A stretch of DNA of 64,000 bases, taken from the NCBI RefSeq assembly GCF_001543145.1, contig NZ_CP014160.1, forward strand, positions 682,001 through 746,000, in the 5' to 3' direction. Below the pieces are notes generated by a model, which was not told where the DNA came from, made no database searches, and saw nothing but the letters and a program-made list of their open reading frames with translations. The position numbers were made by a program, and so were the translations under genes. The stretch comes from Aerococcus sanguinicola. Lineage in GTDB: Bacteria > Bacillota > Bacilli > Lactobacillales > Aerococcaceae. Shown in pieces: positions 28,899 through 39,830 of this stretch. Each line of letters begins with the position of its first letter. Within the stretch, counting starts at the first letter, position 1.

Positions 28899-29747
28899 AT
28901 GACATCAAAAAAAGACAACATTATAAGTGTTAAAAACCTATCCAAGCGCTTTAAGGATACAGTGGCTCTTGACCAGATTAGTTTTTCTATCCAGGAAGGC
29001 GAAATCTTAGGTTTCCTAGGGCCTTCCGGTTCAGGCAAGACAACAACTATCAATATCCTCACCAAGCAACTGGCGCCAGACCAGGGAGATATCTACATCC
29101 TAGGCAAGCCTGTTGAACACTTAAGTTCTAATGATTTCAAGAATATTGGCATTATGAGTGACACCAGTGGTTACTATGAAAAGCTTTCCCTATTGGATAA
29201 CCTGAGAACTTATGCGGATATCTTAAAGGCTGACTACAGCTATGTTGATTCGCTATTGAAGGAACTAGACCTCTATGAAGACCGCGATAAGCCAGCTGAG
29301 AAATTATCGACAGGGATGAAAAAAAGAATGTTGCTCATCCGCGCCCTTCTGAATAAGCCAGACTTGCTCTTCCTTGATGAACCCACTAGCGGCTTAGACC
29401 CTAGCACTTCAAGGAAAGTCCACCGCTTACTTGCCCGCTTAAAAGACCAAGGAACGAGTATCTTCTTTACCACCCATGATATGGACGAAGCTGAAAAGTT
29501 ATGCGACAACCTAGTCTTATTGAACAAGGGAGAGATTGTTGAAGAGGGTGCCCCGAAAGATATTATTATGGCGCACACGACAGACCGCCAAGTTCGTTTA
29601 ACTTATGCCGATAAAAGCAGTCAACAATTATCCTTCGATGACTGTGATCCGAATCTGACCAAGCAGAACGTCGTCGCTATCCATTCATGTGAACCGACTC
29701 TCGAAGACATCTTTATTCAAGTGACAGGAGAATCTTTATATGATTAA
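28899..29747 (+). CDS. ABC transporter ATP-binding protein
   Basis: 282 residues. Walker A is GPSGSGKTT near residue 46, the signature KLSTGMKKRMLLIRALL near 145, Walker B DLLFLDEPTSGLDPS, and the switch histidine is in FFTTHDMDEAE. The signature reads LSTGM rather than LSGGQ, as is common in the YxlF/NatA-like exporter family. It overlaps the permease gene by 8 bases. Substrate unknown. A TATAAT is at 28796-28801 with a weak -35. Confidence 0.9.
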   Translation: MTSKKDNIISVKNLSKRFKDTVALDQISFSIQEGEILGFLGPSGSGKTTTINILTKQLAPDQGDIYILGKPVEHLSSNDFKNIGIMSDTSGYYEKLSLLDNLRTYADILKADYSYVDSLLKELDLYEDRDKPAEKLSTGMKKRMLLIRALLNKPDLLFLDEPTSGLDPSTSRKVHRLLARLKDQGTSIFFTTHDMDEAEKLCDNLVLLNKGEIVEEGAPKDIIMAHTTDRQVRLTYADKSSQQLSFDDCDPNLTKQNVVAIHSCEPTLEDIFIQVTGESLYD

Positions 29748-30435
29748 TACCATTTCGTCTCTCATTAAACTTAGATCAAAATTAATTGTTAAAACACCAA
29801 ATACACTTGTCCTTCTTCTAATGCCCCTCGGCTTTTCTCTGCTTTATAACGGGATGTTAAATAATAATGGAGAAAATGGCAGTGAAATCCTCTTTATTAG
29901 CTTGACCTTTACTTTTGGCCTCTCGATCGGAACTCTGATTACTAGCACAATCGGGGAAGAAAAAGAGAAAAACAGTTTGCGTTCCTTACGCTTAATTGGT
30001 GTTAAGAGTAGTGAATATATATTAGCTACTATCTTTTATCCTAGTGTAATTAGTCTTTTAGCGATTATCTTATATCCCGTCTTAATTGACGGTTGCAATT
30101 TGAGAGAGATGTCGCTTAACTACTTCGTCATCAGCGCCCTCACTGCCCTAGCCTGTATCCTATTCTATTTCCTGATTGCCTGGCTTTCATCCACTCAGTC
30201 TCAAGGGCAGATCAATAGTATCTTGGCCATGGTCCTGATTACTCTCGTTCCCATGTTCTCCCAAATGAATGAAACTTTACAATCTATCAATGAATATTCC
30301 TTCATGGCGGCCTTAACCCAGCTCTTGTCCGAACAAAAACAAGTCCAAATAGCTGATAGTAGTTTCATTGGCTTAGTCATTTGGATCATCAGCCTGTTTA
30401 TTGCCAATATCTTCTTCTATCGGAAGAAAGCTTAG
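29740..30435 (+). CDS. ABC transporter permease
   Basis: 231 residues with about six hydrophobic segments (LVLLLMPLGFSLLY, EILFISLTFTFGLSIGTLIT, ILATIFYPSVISLLAIILYPV, YFVISALTALACILFYFLIA, SILAMVLITLVPMF, GLVIWIISLFIANIFFY). GEEKEKNSLRSLRLIGV in the first cytosolic loop is typical of ABC-2 permeases, where it meets the ATPase. It is translationally coupled to the ATPase gene. It likely exports a lipid, peptide or drug; nothing in the sequence decides which. Confidence 0.85.
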   Translation: MINTISSLIKLRSKLIVKTPNTLVLLLMPLGFSLLYNGMLNNNGENGSEILFISLTFTFGLSIGTLITSTIGEEKEKNSLRSLRLIGVKSSEYILATIFYPSVISLLAIILYPVLIDGCNLREMSLNYFVISALTALACILFYFLIAWLSSTQSQGQINSILAMVLITLVPMFSQMNETLQSINEYSFMAALTQLLSEQKQVQIADSSFIGLVIWIISLFIANIFFYRKKA

Positions 30436-30546
30436 CTATAAACTTCCGGGTGTACAACATGTAGCTCACAACTTTTCTAACCAAGTGGGCTCAGCAGAGA
30501 TTTTTATTCGAAACAACGAATAATCCCCCGCACCATCTCCCTCAAT

Positions 30547-30587
30547 CAAAAAAGACCAGCCGCGCAAAAGGCGTGCTGGTCTTTTTC
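30547..30587. terminator. Bidirectional terminator between the ABC permease gene and lysS
   Basis: AAAGACCAGC...GCTGGTCTTT with an A tract before and a T tract after (TTTTTC), so it can stop transcripts from both converging genes. Confidence 0.9.
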
Positions 30588-30598
30588 TTTACTATCAA

Positions 30599-32185
<1,587 letters not shown>

Positions 32186-32195
32186 CTATTTGGGC

Positions 32196-33191
32196 CTAGC
32201 GCCCTTCTTTTGCTTCGCGTTCTAAGACTTGTTCTTGGAACTGGCTGAGTAGGCCCAGCACTTCGTCATAAGTGTCCGCTTGGGTGCAGGCTAGTTTCAC
32301 CTTAGAGGCCCGGGAAATTCCTTTGAGATAGTAGCTCACCAGGCCACGGAATTCTTTGACACCGATGACTTCTCCCTTGAGATTAACTAGGCGTCGCAAG
32401 TGGTCTAGGGCCTCATCGATTCGTTCAGATCCCTTCTTCTCTGGCAGGAGTTCACCAGTCTCTAAGTAGTGGACCATGCGTTGGATGATGAAAGGATCCC
32501 CCAGACAGGCCCGGCCGACCATGACGCCGTCGACGCCATAATTATCTAGGGCCGCCTTGGCTTCTTCAGGGGTCCGGATATCGCCATTGCCGTAGAAAGG
32601 TACGGTCAATTCCTGGGCAACTTCAGCAATAATGTCCCAGTCGGCATGGCCACGGTACATCTGCTCGCGGGTCCGGCCGTGCATGGCAATCATAGAGACG
32701 CCTGCTTCCTCGGCAGCTCGAGCATTCTCCTTGGCCAGAATGTGGTCGGCGTCCCAGCCTGTCCGCATCTTCACCGAAACAGGCAGGTCGACTGCATCGA
32801 CGACTGCCTTAATCCGGCAGTGGACTTCTTCAGGATCCAAGAGGCAGCGGGCGCCCGCATCAGTCTTCACAACCTTATTGACGGGGCAGCCCATATTAAT
32901 GTCAATGATCGCTGCCTGGGTATTGTCTTGGACAAAGCGAGCGGCCTCAGCTAGAGACTCTTCAGACCCACCGAAGATCTGAACAGAGAGAGGCCATTCG
33001 CTCTCTTCAATATGGAGCATGGACAGGGTCTTTTTATTGCGGTAGTGGATGCCTTGGTCGGAGATCATCTCACAAACCACCAGTCCCGCGCCCATCTCCT
33101 TCACCATCACCCGGAAAGCCGCATTCGAAATACCAGCCATGGGGGCAACAGCGATCGGATTGGAGATGTCAATATTTCCTATTTTTATCAT
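32196..33191 (-). CDS. dusB: tRNA-dihydrouridine synthase, DusB type
   Basis: 331 residues. FMN enzyme that reduces uridines in the tRNA D-loop. The TIM barrel starts APMAGISNAAFRVM; the catalytic cysteine is in DINMGCPVNKVVK near residue 100; SVKMRTGWD and GVMVGRACLGDPFI bind flavin and RNA. It lies between the CysK-like gene and lysS, the Bacillus yacF position. Confidence 0.97.
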   Translation of the reverse strand: MIKIGNIDISNPIAVAPMAGISNAAFRVMVKEMGAGLVVCEMISDQGIHYRNKKTLSMLHIEESEWPLSVQIFGGSEESLAEAARFVQDNTQAAIIDINMGCPVNKVVKTDAGARCLLDPEEVHCRIKAVVDAVDLPVSVKMRTGWDADHILAKENARAAEEAGVSMIAMHGRTREQMYRGHADWDIIAEVAQELTVPFYGNGDIRTPEEAKAALDNYGVDGVMVGRACLGDPFIIQRMVHYLETGELLPEKKGSERIDEALDHLRRLVNLKGEVIGVKEFRGLVSYYLKGISRASKVKLACTQADTYDEVLGLLSQFQEQVLEREAKEGR

Positions 33192-33266
33192 TCAGTCACC
33201 TTTTTCTCGATTCGTTTCTTCGTGCAAAGAAGCCGGGCATCCCCCAGCTTCTACTCATATTTATGC

Positions 33267-34163
33267 CTACACAGCCTCATAAACAGCAGTCACACTTACC
33301 ACTACTTGACGGTCCTGGCCTAAGCGTTCAGCTAGGGCGAGGGCTCCAGCGACGGCTGCTCCACTTCCAGAGTCTACGATCAAGCCTTCGTTAATGGCTA
33401 AGGAACGCTGGCAGTGCAAAGCTTTGACCTCGTCCACGACGATAGTCTGGTCGAAGCAGGTCCGGTCCAGGCTAGCAGGGATAAAGCCGTAGCCAATCCC
33501 CGATAAGTGATGTTGGCCGGCGCTTTCCCCCGATAGGACAGCGGCTTGAGCGGGTTCCACAGCATAAATACCAACATCTTCCTTCTGCTCACACAAGGCC
33601 TGGGCAACTCCAGTCAGGGTACCACCCGTTCCGACCCCCGCCACAAAGGCATCCGGTACCCGGCCCAGGGCTTCAATAATCTCAGGACCTGTCGTTACTG
33701 CATGGATGCTTGGATTTGCTAGGTCAGAGAAGGGATCTAGGAAAGGCAGGTCATGGGCCAGAGCATAGGTCCTAGCAGCTTCCACTTGCTCGCTGAAACT
33801 TAGCTGACCATCCAGACTCTCAACCTGGGCACCTAGGGCCTGAATCTTTTCTGTCACTTCCGGCCGCCAAGCCTGACTGCGAAAGATTACCGCATCGAAG
33901 CCACGGATGGCAGCCAGGCTAGCCAGGCTGAGACCAAAGTAACCATCATCGATAGCAACGAAGGCACGTTTCTCATCGAAGGCTCCTTCCGCTTCTTTGA
34001 CCTCCAGCATGTTCAAGGCTGCCCGGTCGCGCCCGCTGCCTGTCAAATTGCGGTTTTCAAGTTTGACATAGACATCCGCTGCACGGTAGGGGGTCGACCG
34101 CTGCAATTTAACCAAGGGCGTCCCCATAATTAATTGACTCAAATCTCGCTCTACAGCTGACAT
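33267..34163 (-). CDS. Cysteine synthase-like protein lacking the PLP lysine (probable pseudoenzyme)
   Basis: 298 residues, the length of CysK, with the O-acetylserine sulfhydrylase fold throughout (MGTPLVKLQRSTPYRAADVY, AVTTGPEIIEALG, VGTGGTLTGVAQAL). At the place of the Schiff-base lysine, where family members read S-x-K-D-R, it has TGSGRDR with Arg45. The substrate loop S-G-N-T-G is replaced by DDGYFG (72-77). The phosphate loop GTGGTLTG (178-185) is intact. It could not bind PLP in the normal way. Its place between hslO and dusB is that of cysK in Bacillus, so it is a diverged cysK. It may have a regulatory or binding role. Start ATG at 34163 with GGAGGAGAGC upstream; 14 bases after hslO. 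Confidence 0.85.
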   Translation of the reverse strand: MSAVERDLSQLIMGTPLVKLQRSTPYRAADVYVKLENRNLTGSGRDRAALNMLEVKEAEGAFDEKRAFVAIDDGYFGLSLASLAAIRGFDAVIFRSQAWRPEVTEKIQALGAQVESLDGQLSFSEQVEAARTYALAHDLPFLDPFSDLANPSIHAVTTGPEIIEALGRVPDAFVAGVGTGGTLTGVAQALCEQKEDVGIYAVEPAQAAVLSGESAGQHHLSGIGYGFIPASLDRTCFDQTIVVDEVKALHCQRSLAINEGLIVDSGSGAAVAGALALAERLGQDRQVVVSVTAVYEAV

Positions 34164-34177
34164 GCTCTCCTCCTCTT

Positions 34178-35059
34178 CTAGGCTCGTGCCTGGGCCGCAA
34201 TGGCTCTCAGTTCATCCGCCGTAAATTCATAGGTTTTGTTACAGAAGTGGCAGACCGTTTCAGCGCCACCATCTTCTTCAATAATCGTTTCTAATTCTTG
34301 ACTGCCGATTGCAGCTAGGCCTTGGGCAAAACGTTCCTTGGAACAGTCACACTTAAAGCTGACTTCTTCCTGACTCAAGATCTTGACCTGGTCTTGACCC
34401 AGCAAGCGATAAATCATCTCTTCTGGCGTCAAGCCCTGGCTGAGCAAGTCCGTCACTTGGGGCATGTCAGCGATACTTGCCTCAAGTTGATCGATAACTT
34501 CTTCGGAGCAGCCTGGCAAAACTTGAATCATCCAGCCGCCCGCACAAGCAATCGACTCATCTGGGTTCACAAGAACGCCCAGTCCAACAGCAGAAGGCAC
34601 CTGTTCAGAAACTGTTAAATAATAGGTGAAGTCTTCGGCAATCTCGCCCGAAACCAGGGGCACTTGACCCTGGAAAGGTTCTTTTAAACCGAGATCTTTG
34701 ATGACAGAAAAAGTTCCTTCCCTTCCAACTGCCCCGCGGACATCAATCTTGCCTTGGGCATTGGAATCGAGGCTGACATGGGGCTGGTCAATATAGCCCT
34801 TAACATGGCCTTGGCCATCTGCAGACACAACAATCTTACCCGCTGGTCCATTTCCGGCGATTTGCACCGTCATCTTGGCATCGTCTTTAATATCCGCAGC
34901 TAGGAGAAGGGTTCCTGCAAGGGTTCGTCCCAGAGCTGCACTAGAAGCGCTCCAAGAATCGTGTTTTTCTTGGGCGCTAGCAACCACCTGGCTAGCATCT
35001 ACTGCACGTACACGGATCTGCCCGTCGAAGGCTGTGGCTTTAACTAATTGATCTGTCAC
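34178..35059 (-). CDS. hslO: Redox-regulated chaperone Hsp33
   Basis: 293 residues from a GTG at 35059 (V-T-D-Q-L-V-K-A), with AAAGGA upstream; an ATG seven codons earlier has a poorer site. Hsp33 is activated when its zinc cysteines are oxidised. The four cysteines are at the C-terminus as CDC (FKCDCSKERF) and CHFC (TVCHFCNKTY). The N-terminal domain contains GRTLAGTLLLAADIKDDAKM and the PHVSLDSNAQGKIDVRGAVG segment. It is between ftsH and the CysK-like gene. Confidence 0.96.
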   Translation of the reverse strand: MTDQLVKATAFDGQIRVRAVDASQVVASAQEKHDSWSASSAALGRTLAGTLLLAADIKDDAKMTVQIAGNGPAGKIVVSADGQGHVKGYIDQPHVSLDSNAQGKIDVRGAVGREGTFSVIKDLGLKEPFQGQVPLVSGEIAEDFTYYLTVSEQVPSAVGLGVLVNPDESIACAGGWMIQVLPGCSEEVIDQLEASIADMPQVTDLLSQGLTPEEMIYRLLGQDQVKILSQEEVSFKCDCSKERFAQGLAAIGSQELETIIEEDGGAETVCHFCNKTYEFTADELRAIAAQARA

Positions 35060-35115
35060 TTCTTCACGTCCTTTTTTCATCTTTTCTTACAGATTACGTT
35101 GTTTTCTTGGCCTTG

Positions 35116-35153
35116 CCAAATAATTTGCTTCAAAAGCGGAAGGCATGCTCCCC
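35116..35153 (-). repeat. Possible degenerate end of element A
   Basis: On the minus strand GAGCATGCCTTCCGCTTTTGA resembles the inner end of element A (GAGCATCCGTTCCACTTTTGA). No second end is seen. It lies between hslO and the ftsH terminator. Confidence 0.3.
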
Positions 35154-35188
35154 AATACGATTTAATGATATAAGTAAATTAAAAAGCA

Positions 35189-35220
35189 GAAAAGCAGGGC
35201 GCCGAAGCGCTCCCTGCTTA
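35189..35220 (-). terminator. Terminator of ftsH
   Basis: Minus-strand hairpin AGCAGGGAGCGC-TTCG-GCGCCCTGCT followed by TTTTC. It separates ftsH from hslO. Confidence 0.85.
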
Positions 35221-35242
35221 ATCTTCAAGCCAGTGATGAGCC

Positions 35243-37384
35243 TTAGTCCTCATCCTTTTCGTCCTGCCGGCGTTGAGCAATTTCTTCTTGAATATGTTCA
35301 TTTCGCCGACCAGGTTCTTGGTCTTCTGAATCAGATTCAGAAGCGTCTAGACCTTGGCGTTCTTCTAACTGTTCTTTAGATTCTTCCTGTTTCTTTTGAC
35401 CTTCGCGCTGCATCTTCTCTTTGACTTCATCATAAGTCTTAGGACGGGCTTCTTCTTCGACTTCTGTTACAGTTTCAGCCGGCATTTCACCTGTTTCAAA
35501 GAGACTCTTGATGGTGCGGGCATCCAAGGTTTCAAGTTCCAAGAGTTTTTCAGCGATAATCGTCACTTGTTCACGGTGGTCGCTGAGAATTTGTTTAGCT
35601 TCAGCCAAGCAGTCTTCCATCAATTGGAGGAGTTCTTGGTCAATCTTGGCTGCCGTTTGAGCAGAGTAGGTCTTCTCACCATAACTTTGTGCGCCCCGCA
35701 TGCTGTGGTTCCCTTCATAAGAGATAGGGCCCAAAGTTTTGCTCATCCCATATTCGGTGATCATGCTGCGTCCTAGTGAGGTAGCTTGTTCAAAGTCGTT
35801 GGAAGCCCCAGAGGTTTGGGTATTGAAGAAGACTTCTTCAGCTGCCCGACCCCCGAGTAAGCCAACAATCTGTTCGCGCAAGTCCTTAGCATTGTACATG
35901 TTCTGGTCTTCGCGTGGCAGCATAATAGCATAACCGCCAGCCTTGCCCCGGGGAACGATGGTCACCTTATGGACAATCCGAGCTTCATTGAGGACCAGAC
36001 CACAGACGGTATGGCCCGCTTCGTGGAAGGCTGTGACCCGTCTTTCTTTCTCACTCACTTGCCGGTCTGGCTTAGCTGGCCCAGCAATCACCCGGTCTTG
36101 GGCTTCATCCACATCCACCATGTCGATAGCTGCCTTGTCCAAGCGGGCTGCTAAGAGTGCTGCTTCATTCAAGACATTCTCAAGTTCTGCCCCCGTAAAG
36201 CCTGGGGTCTGACGGGCTAAAACCTTAAGATCCACATCAGGCCCTAACTTCTTATTGCGGGCATGGACCTTGAGGATGGCTTCCCGGCCCTTAACGTCAG
36301 GGCGACCAACTAAGATTTGACGGTCAAAACGACCTGGACGGAGCAAGGCTGGGTCGAGTACATCGGAACGGTTGGTTGCCGCAATAACGATCACATTATC
36401 CTGCTCGGTAAAGCCGTCTAATTCAACCAGCAATTGGTTGAGGGTTTGCTCCCGTTCATCGTGGCCGCCACCCATACCAGATCCACGCTTACGTCCGACC
36501 GCATCGATTTCATCGATGAAGATAATAGCCGGTGAATTCTTCTTGGCGGTATCGAAGAGGTCGCGGACCCGGCTAGCACCGACCCCAACGAACATCTCAA
36601 CGAATTCAGACCCTGAAATCGAGTAGAAAGGCACCTGGGCTTCCCCAGCTACGGCCTTAGCTAGCAAGGTCTTCCCGGTCCCTGGAGGGCCTTCGAGGAG
36701 GACCCCTTTAGGAATCCGTGCCCCTAATTGGTGGTACTTGCGTGGGTCTTTGAGGAATTCAACCACTTCAACAAGTTCTTGCTTTTCCTCATCGGCTCCA
36801 GCTACATCGGCAAAGCGTACCTTAGACTGTTGGGATTGGTCCTTGGCGTTGGACTTGCCCATAGACATGGGGTTCCCCCGGCCACCGCCTTGGGCACGCT
36901 GGGTCATAAAGTACATAAAACCAATAAAGATAACTAATGGCAAGGCACTGAAGAGGAGGTTAACCCAGACCCCGGAGCTATCTTCCTTGAGAGCCTTGAG
37001 CGAGGTATCGGTCTCTTCAGCTGTCTGGCTAATCTTAGCTAGGGTGTCATTGTTGGGGAGGACACGCGTGAAGAACTTCTTAGCCTGGCCTGTTTTAGCA
37101 TTGTTAAAGATAGGCAGGTTGTTTTCACTCTGGCTCTCTTGCTTGTCCCGCGAGGCCCGATAGTCCCCAGTTATCTGATAGGCTCCAGCTTGCGGTTGAA
37201 TGGCGATATTTTGCAGATTTTCATCCGATAATTCCTGCATAAATTCCGTTTGCGTGATTTCTTCGGTTGATCCATCATCTCCACCACCTGCAATATAATT
37301 GACCAAGCCAATTAGGGCGAAGAAGATAATAATCCAAAGAAGACCACTTGTCAGAAAACTCTTATTTGGTCCTTTTCTCTGCAT
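35243..37384 (-). CDS. ftsH: ATP-dependent zinc metalloprotease FtsH
   Basis: 713 residues. Membrane-anchored AAA+ protease for membrane and regulatory proteins. Transmembrane segments are near 12-30 and 140-160. The AAA domain has Walker [19 protein letters not shown], Walker [16 protein letters not shown], and the second region of homology [20 protein letters not shown]. The zinc site HEAGH is near residue 440. The last 60 residues are charged (Glu/Gln/Lys) and of low complexity. It lies after hpt and before hslO. Confidence 0.98.
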   Translation of the reverse strand: MQRKGPNKSFLTSGLLWIIIFFALIGLVNYIAGGGDDGSTEEITQTEFMQELSDENLQNIAIQPQAGAYQITGDYRASRDKQESQSENNLPIFNNAKTGQAKKFFTRVLPNNDTLAKISQTAEETDTSLKALKEDSSGVWVNLLFSALPLVIFIGFMYFMTQRAQGGGRGNPMSMGKSNAKDQSQQSKVRFADVAGADEEKQELVEVVEFLKDPRKYHQLGARIPKGVLLEGPPGTGKTLLAKAVAGEAQVPFYSISGSEFVEMFVGVGASRVRDLFDTAKKNSPAIIFIDEIDAVGRKRGSGMGGGHDEREQTLNQLLVELDGFTEQDNVIVIAATNRSDVLDPALLRPGRFDRQILVGRPDVKGREAILKVHARNKKLGPDVDLKVLARQTPGFTGAELENVLNEAALLAARLDKAAIDMVDVDEAQDRVIAGPAKPDRQVSEKERRVTAFHEAGHTVCGLVLNEARIVHKVTIVPRGKAGGYAIMLPREDQNMYNAKDLREQIVGLLGGRAAEEVFFNTQTSGASNDFEQATSLGRSMITEYGMSKTLGPISYEGNHSMRGAQSYGEKTYSAQTAAKIDQELLQLMEDCLAEAKQILSDHREQVTIIAEKLLELETLDARTIKSLFETGEMPAETVTEVEEEARPKTYDEVKEKMQREGQKKQEESKEQLEERQGLDASESDSEDQEPGRRNEHIQEEIAQRRQDEKDED

Positions 37385-37429
37385 GTAGTTTCTCCTATCT
37401 GCTTAATTTTGATCTGATAGTTATGCTGA

Positions 37430-37975
37430 TTAACTGTAAACCTCAGCCTTAAGGATACCTATATAAGGTAAGGCGCGGTACTTCTCGTTATAGTCGAGGC
37501 CATAGCCGACTACGAATTCATCTGGAACATCACGGCCAGTATAGTCGCAAGTCATGTCCACCACCCGGCGCTCAGGCTTGTTCAGCAAGGCGCAGACCTT
37601 AACGGAGGCTGCCTTGCGGTGGGCCATCAGTTCACAGACCTTCTTGAGGGTGCGTCCTGTATCGATAATATCTTCGACAATTAAGATGTGACGCCCTTCA
37701 ACGCTTTGGTCTAGGTCTTTGAGTATCTTAACCTGACCGGAGGATTCCGTACCTGAGCCGTAGCTGGAAACAGACATAAAGTCCATCTCTAAAGGACAGT
37801 CCATACGGCGTACCAGGTCCGTCATAAATACGACAGAACCCTTGAGGATACCAATTACAAGGGGATTCTTCCCCCGGTAGTCCTCAGTTAGTTCTTGCCC
37901 TAAGCGATCAACTGTCTCGGCAATTTCTTCCTGAGACAGCAGCACTTCTTGGATATCATCATTAGGATGTGTCAT
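37430..37975 (-). CDS. hpt: Hypoxanthine phosphoribosyltransferase
   Basis: 181 residues from the ATG at 37975 ([15 protein letters not shown]), with GGAGG twelve bases upstream; a longer frame to 37996 starts with GTG before that site. It salvages hypoxanthine and guanine using PRPP. The PRPP motif is [13 protein letters not shown] and [16 protein letters not shown] is the loop before it. It is between tilS and ftsH, as in Bacillus. Confidence 0.97.
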   Translation of the reverse strand: MTHPNDDIQEVLLSQEEIAETVDRLGQELTEDYRGKNPLVIGILKGSVVFMTDLVRRMDCPLEMDFMSVSSYGSGTESSGQVKILKDLDQSVEGRHILIVEDIIDTGRTLKKVCELMAHRKAASVKVCALLNKPERRVVDMTCDYTGRDVPDEFVVGYGLDYNEKYRALPYIGILKAEVYS

Positions 37976-38003
37976 AGCTTTAATAATCCTCCACACGCTT
38001 TCT

Positions 38004-38033
38004 ATTCTAACAAAATAATTACAGAATCAGCAA
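38004..38033 (-). promoter_or_regulatory. Promoter of hpt-ftsH
   Basis: Minus strand TTGCTG, 18 bases, TAGAAT; -10 complement 38004-38009, -35 complement 38028-38033. It lies between tilS and hpt. Confidence 0.6.
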
Positions 38034-38111
38034 ATATTCTGAACTCCTTCATTCTATCATAACTTTAATAATTTAAAACCAATTGCCGCTTAATTATATA
38101 AAATTTAATGC

Positions 38112-39494
38112 TTATTTTTCAAGAAACAAATGGAAGGGGCTGTTCTCGTGCCGTTCCAGGTAGAGAAAGTCGCCATCTAAGAAGATGGCTAGGATATGTT
38201 GGTCGGCTAAAGCGACCAGCCAGGCCCGGTCGCGGTCCGCTTGAGGAAGTTTTTGATCAATAAACCAGCGCCGAATTTTCTTATGCTGGCCTTGGCTCAA
38301 AAGCAGATAATCTCCAGCCTGACGGTGGCGCACTTGGAGCGCGTCACGGCTAGCTGATCGAGGCAAGAAGCCGTAGCCGTAATTTTGTACTTTTAGACTG
38401 ATTTGACTTCCATCTTCCAAAGTTAAAGACTGGCCGATCTTTAGCGAGTAAGTCAGGCTGAGACTAGGACTGAGCTTTTCTTGACCAGCAGGGTAGATGT
38501 AAGCTTGGCGGTAGACCTTAGCTAATTGGTAGCCACCCGGTAAGCTCCACAGGCCCTGAGCCTTGCCTTCTAATAAAAAATCCAGCAGCTTCTCTAGGCC
38601 CTGGCGAGGGAAGGCAGCCAAGGCTTCCACCCGACTTCCTTGAAAAGCGTACTGCAAGGCCAAAAGGCGCTGGTTCCTAGGCAAGTGGTCAAGCTGGTCG
38701 ATAGCTAACTGCCAGTGGTCCTTTGACCCTGTCATGAGGCCCCTTGTCTTCGCTTCTAGGGCCTCTTCCATCAATTGCCAACCCGCTCCCAGGTCCTTAG
38801 CAAAAGTAGCTAGCTGGTCCTGAACATTAGGATTGAGCTCCTCTAAGGCGGGCAAATAGTCTAAGCGCAAGCGGTTTCTCAGAGCCGCTCGCTCTTGGTT
38901 AGAGGCGTCCTCCGCATAAGGAAGTCCCTCTTCCTGGGCGATGGCATAGAGATCTGCCTTAGGAACATCCAAGAAGGGACGGAGGACTTGGGCCTCAGAA
39001 TAGCTATATAGTGCGCTGACTGGCCGCATGCCTGCTAGGGCTTGGAGCTGGCTGCCTTGGATGAGCCGCATGAGTACCGTCTCCGCCTGGTCATTTAGAT
39101 GGTGGGCAGTCAGCAAGTAGGACCAGCCTTTCTGCTCCAAAATTTGACCAAAATTGGCATAGCGAAAGTGCCGGGCCGCCTCCTCATAAGAAGCTTGGCC
39201 AAAATCTGGATGGGCCCAGATGCGAACAGAGATTGGAATATCCCGGTTCTGGCAGTAGGCCACTAGCGCTTCCTGCTCAGCATCTGACTCAGAACGCAAG
39301 CGGTGGTTAATATGGGCCACCGCAAATTTCAATCCCCTTGTTTTCCCTAAATACTCAGCCACCCGCAGCAAAACCATAGAGTCCACCCCATAAGAAACCG
39401 CCAGCAATAAGGGCGCCCCCTCTTCAAAAACTTCCGCCGCCTCCCGTCGCAAAAACGCTTCCACTTGCTCAACCAGTTCTTTAAATAACATCAC
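38112..39494 (-). CDS. tilS: tRNA(Ile)-lysidine synthase with altered P-loop
   Basis: 460 residues. TilS modifies C34 of the minor tRNA-Ile so that it reads AUA. The N-terminal ATPase domain has LAVSYGVDSMVLL where the family has SGG-x-DS: the first glycine of the PP-loop is Tyr. The rest of the domain is normal (VAHINHRLRSESDAEQEALV, TAHHLNDQAETVLMRLIQGS). The C-terminal domain continues to the end. TilS is essential in most bacteria, so the change is probably tolerated, or another enzyme serves. Element A2 separates it from yabR. Confidence 0.93.
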   Translation of the reverse strand: MMLFKELVEQVEAFLRREAAEVFEEGAPLLLAVSYGVDSMVLLRVAEYLGKTRGLKFAVAHINHRLRSESDAEQEALVAYCQNRDIPISVRIWAHPDFGQASYEEAARHFRYANFGQILEQKGWSYLLTAHHLNDQAETVLMRLIQGSQLQALAGMRPVSALYSYSEAQVLRPFLDVPKADLYAIAQEEGLPYAEDASNQERAALRNRLRLDYLPALEELNPNVQDQLATFAKDLGAGWQLMEEALEAKTRGLMTGSKDHWQLAIDQLDHLPRNQRLLALQYAFQGSRVEALAAFPRQGLEKLLDFLLEGKAQGLWSLPGGYQLAKVYRQAYIYPAGQEKLSPSLSLTYSLKIGQSLTLEDGSQISLKVQNYGYGFLPRSASRDALQVRHRQAGDYLLLSQGQHKKIRRWFIDQKLPQADRDRAWLVALADQHILAIFLDGDFLYLERHENSPFHLFLEK

Positions 39495-39577
39495 AACCTC
39501 CTGCTTTAACAGTTCTCTATTTTTAATATTGATAGCTAGTCACAAATAGTTTTATATCGGATACATCAGCTTCTTTT

Positions 39578-39751
39578 GAGCAGCAGTGGAGCTTTGAATT
39601 TGATCGTTAGCCGTGACTAAGCAAGCGATGTGAATTAGGGATAGTCGGCGTCAGCCGTTACTAGCCCTTTGAAGCTCGCTAGGTGAGGGGCCTTGGCCCG
39701 AACCGGTGCCACGGCTCTTCAACGATCAAATTCAAAAGTGGAACGGATGCT
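39578..39751 (+). repeat. Dispersed structured repeat, element A copy 2 (short form)
   Basis: 174 bases from GAGCAGCAGTGGAGCTTTGAA to AGTGGAACGGATGCT. The ends TTTGAATTTGATCGTT and AACGATCAAATTCAAA pair perfectly over 16 bases. Inside, TAGT-CGGC...GCCG-TTACTA forms a hairpin, followed by GGGCC-TT-GGCCC. It lies between the yabR terminator and tilS. Confidence 0.87.
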
Positions 39752-39782
39752 GCCGCTATTTGGTAAAATGTCGATTAACGAC

Positions 39783-39818
39783 GAAAAAAGAGGCTTGAAA
39801 TTACTTCCTAGGCCTCTT
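39783..39818 (-). terminator. Terminator after yabR
   Basis: Minus-strand hairpin AGAGGC...GCCTCT followed by TTTTTTCG, just after the yabR stop. Confidence 0.85.
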
Positions 39819-39830
39819 CTCCATCACTTG

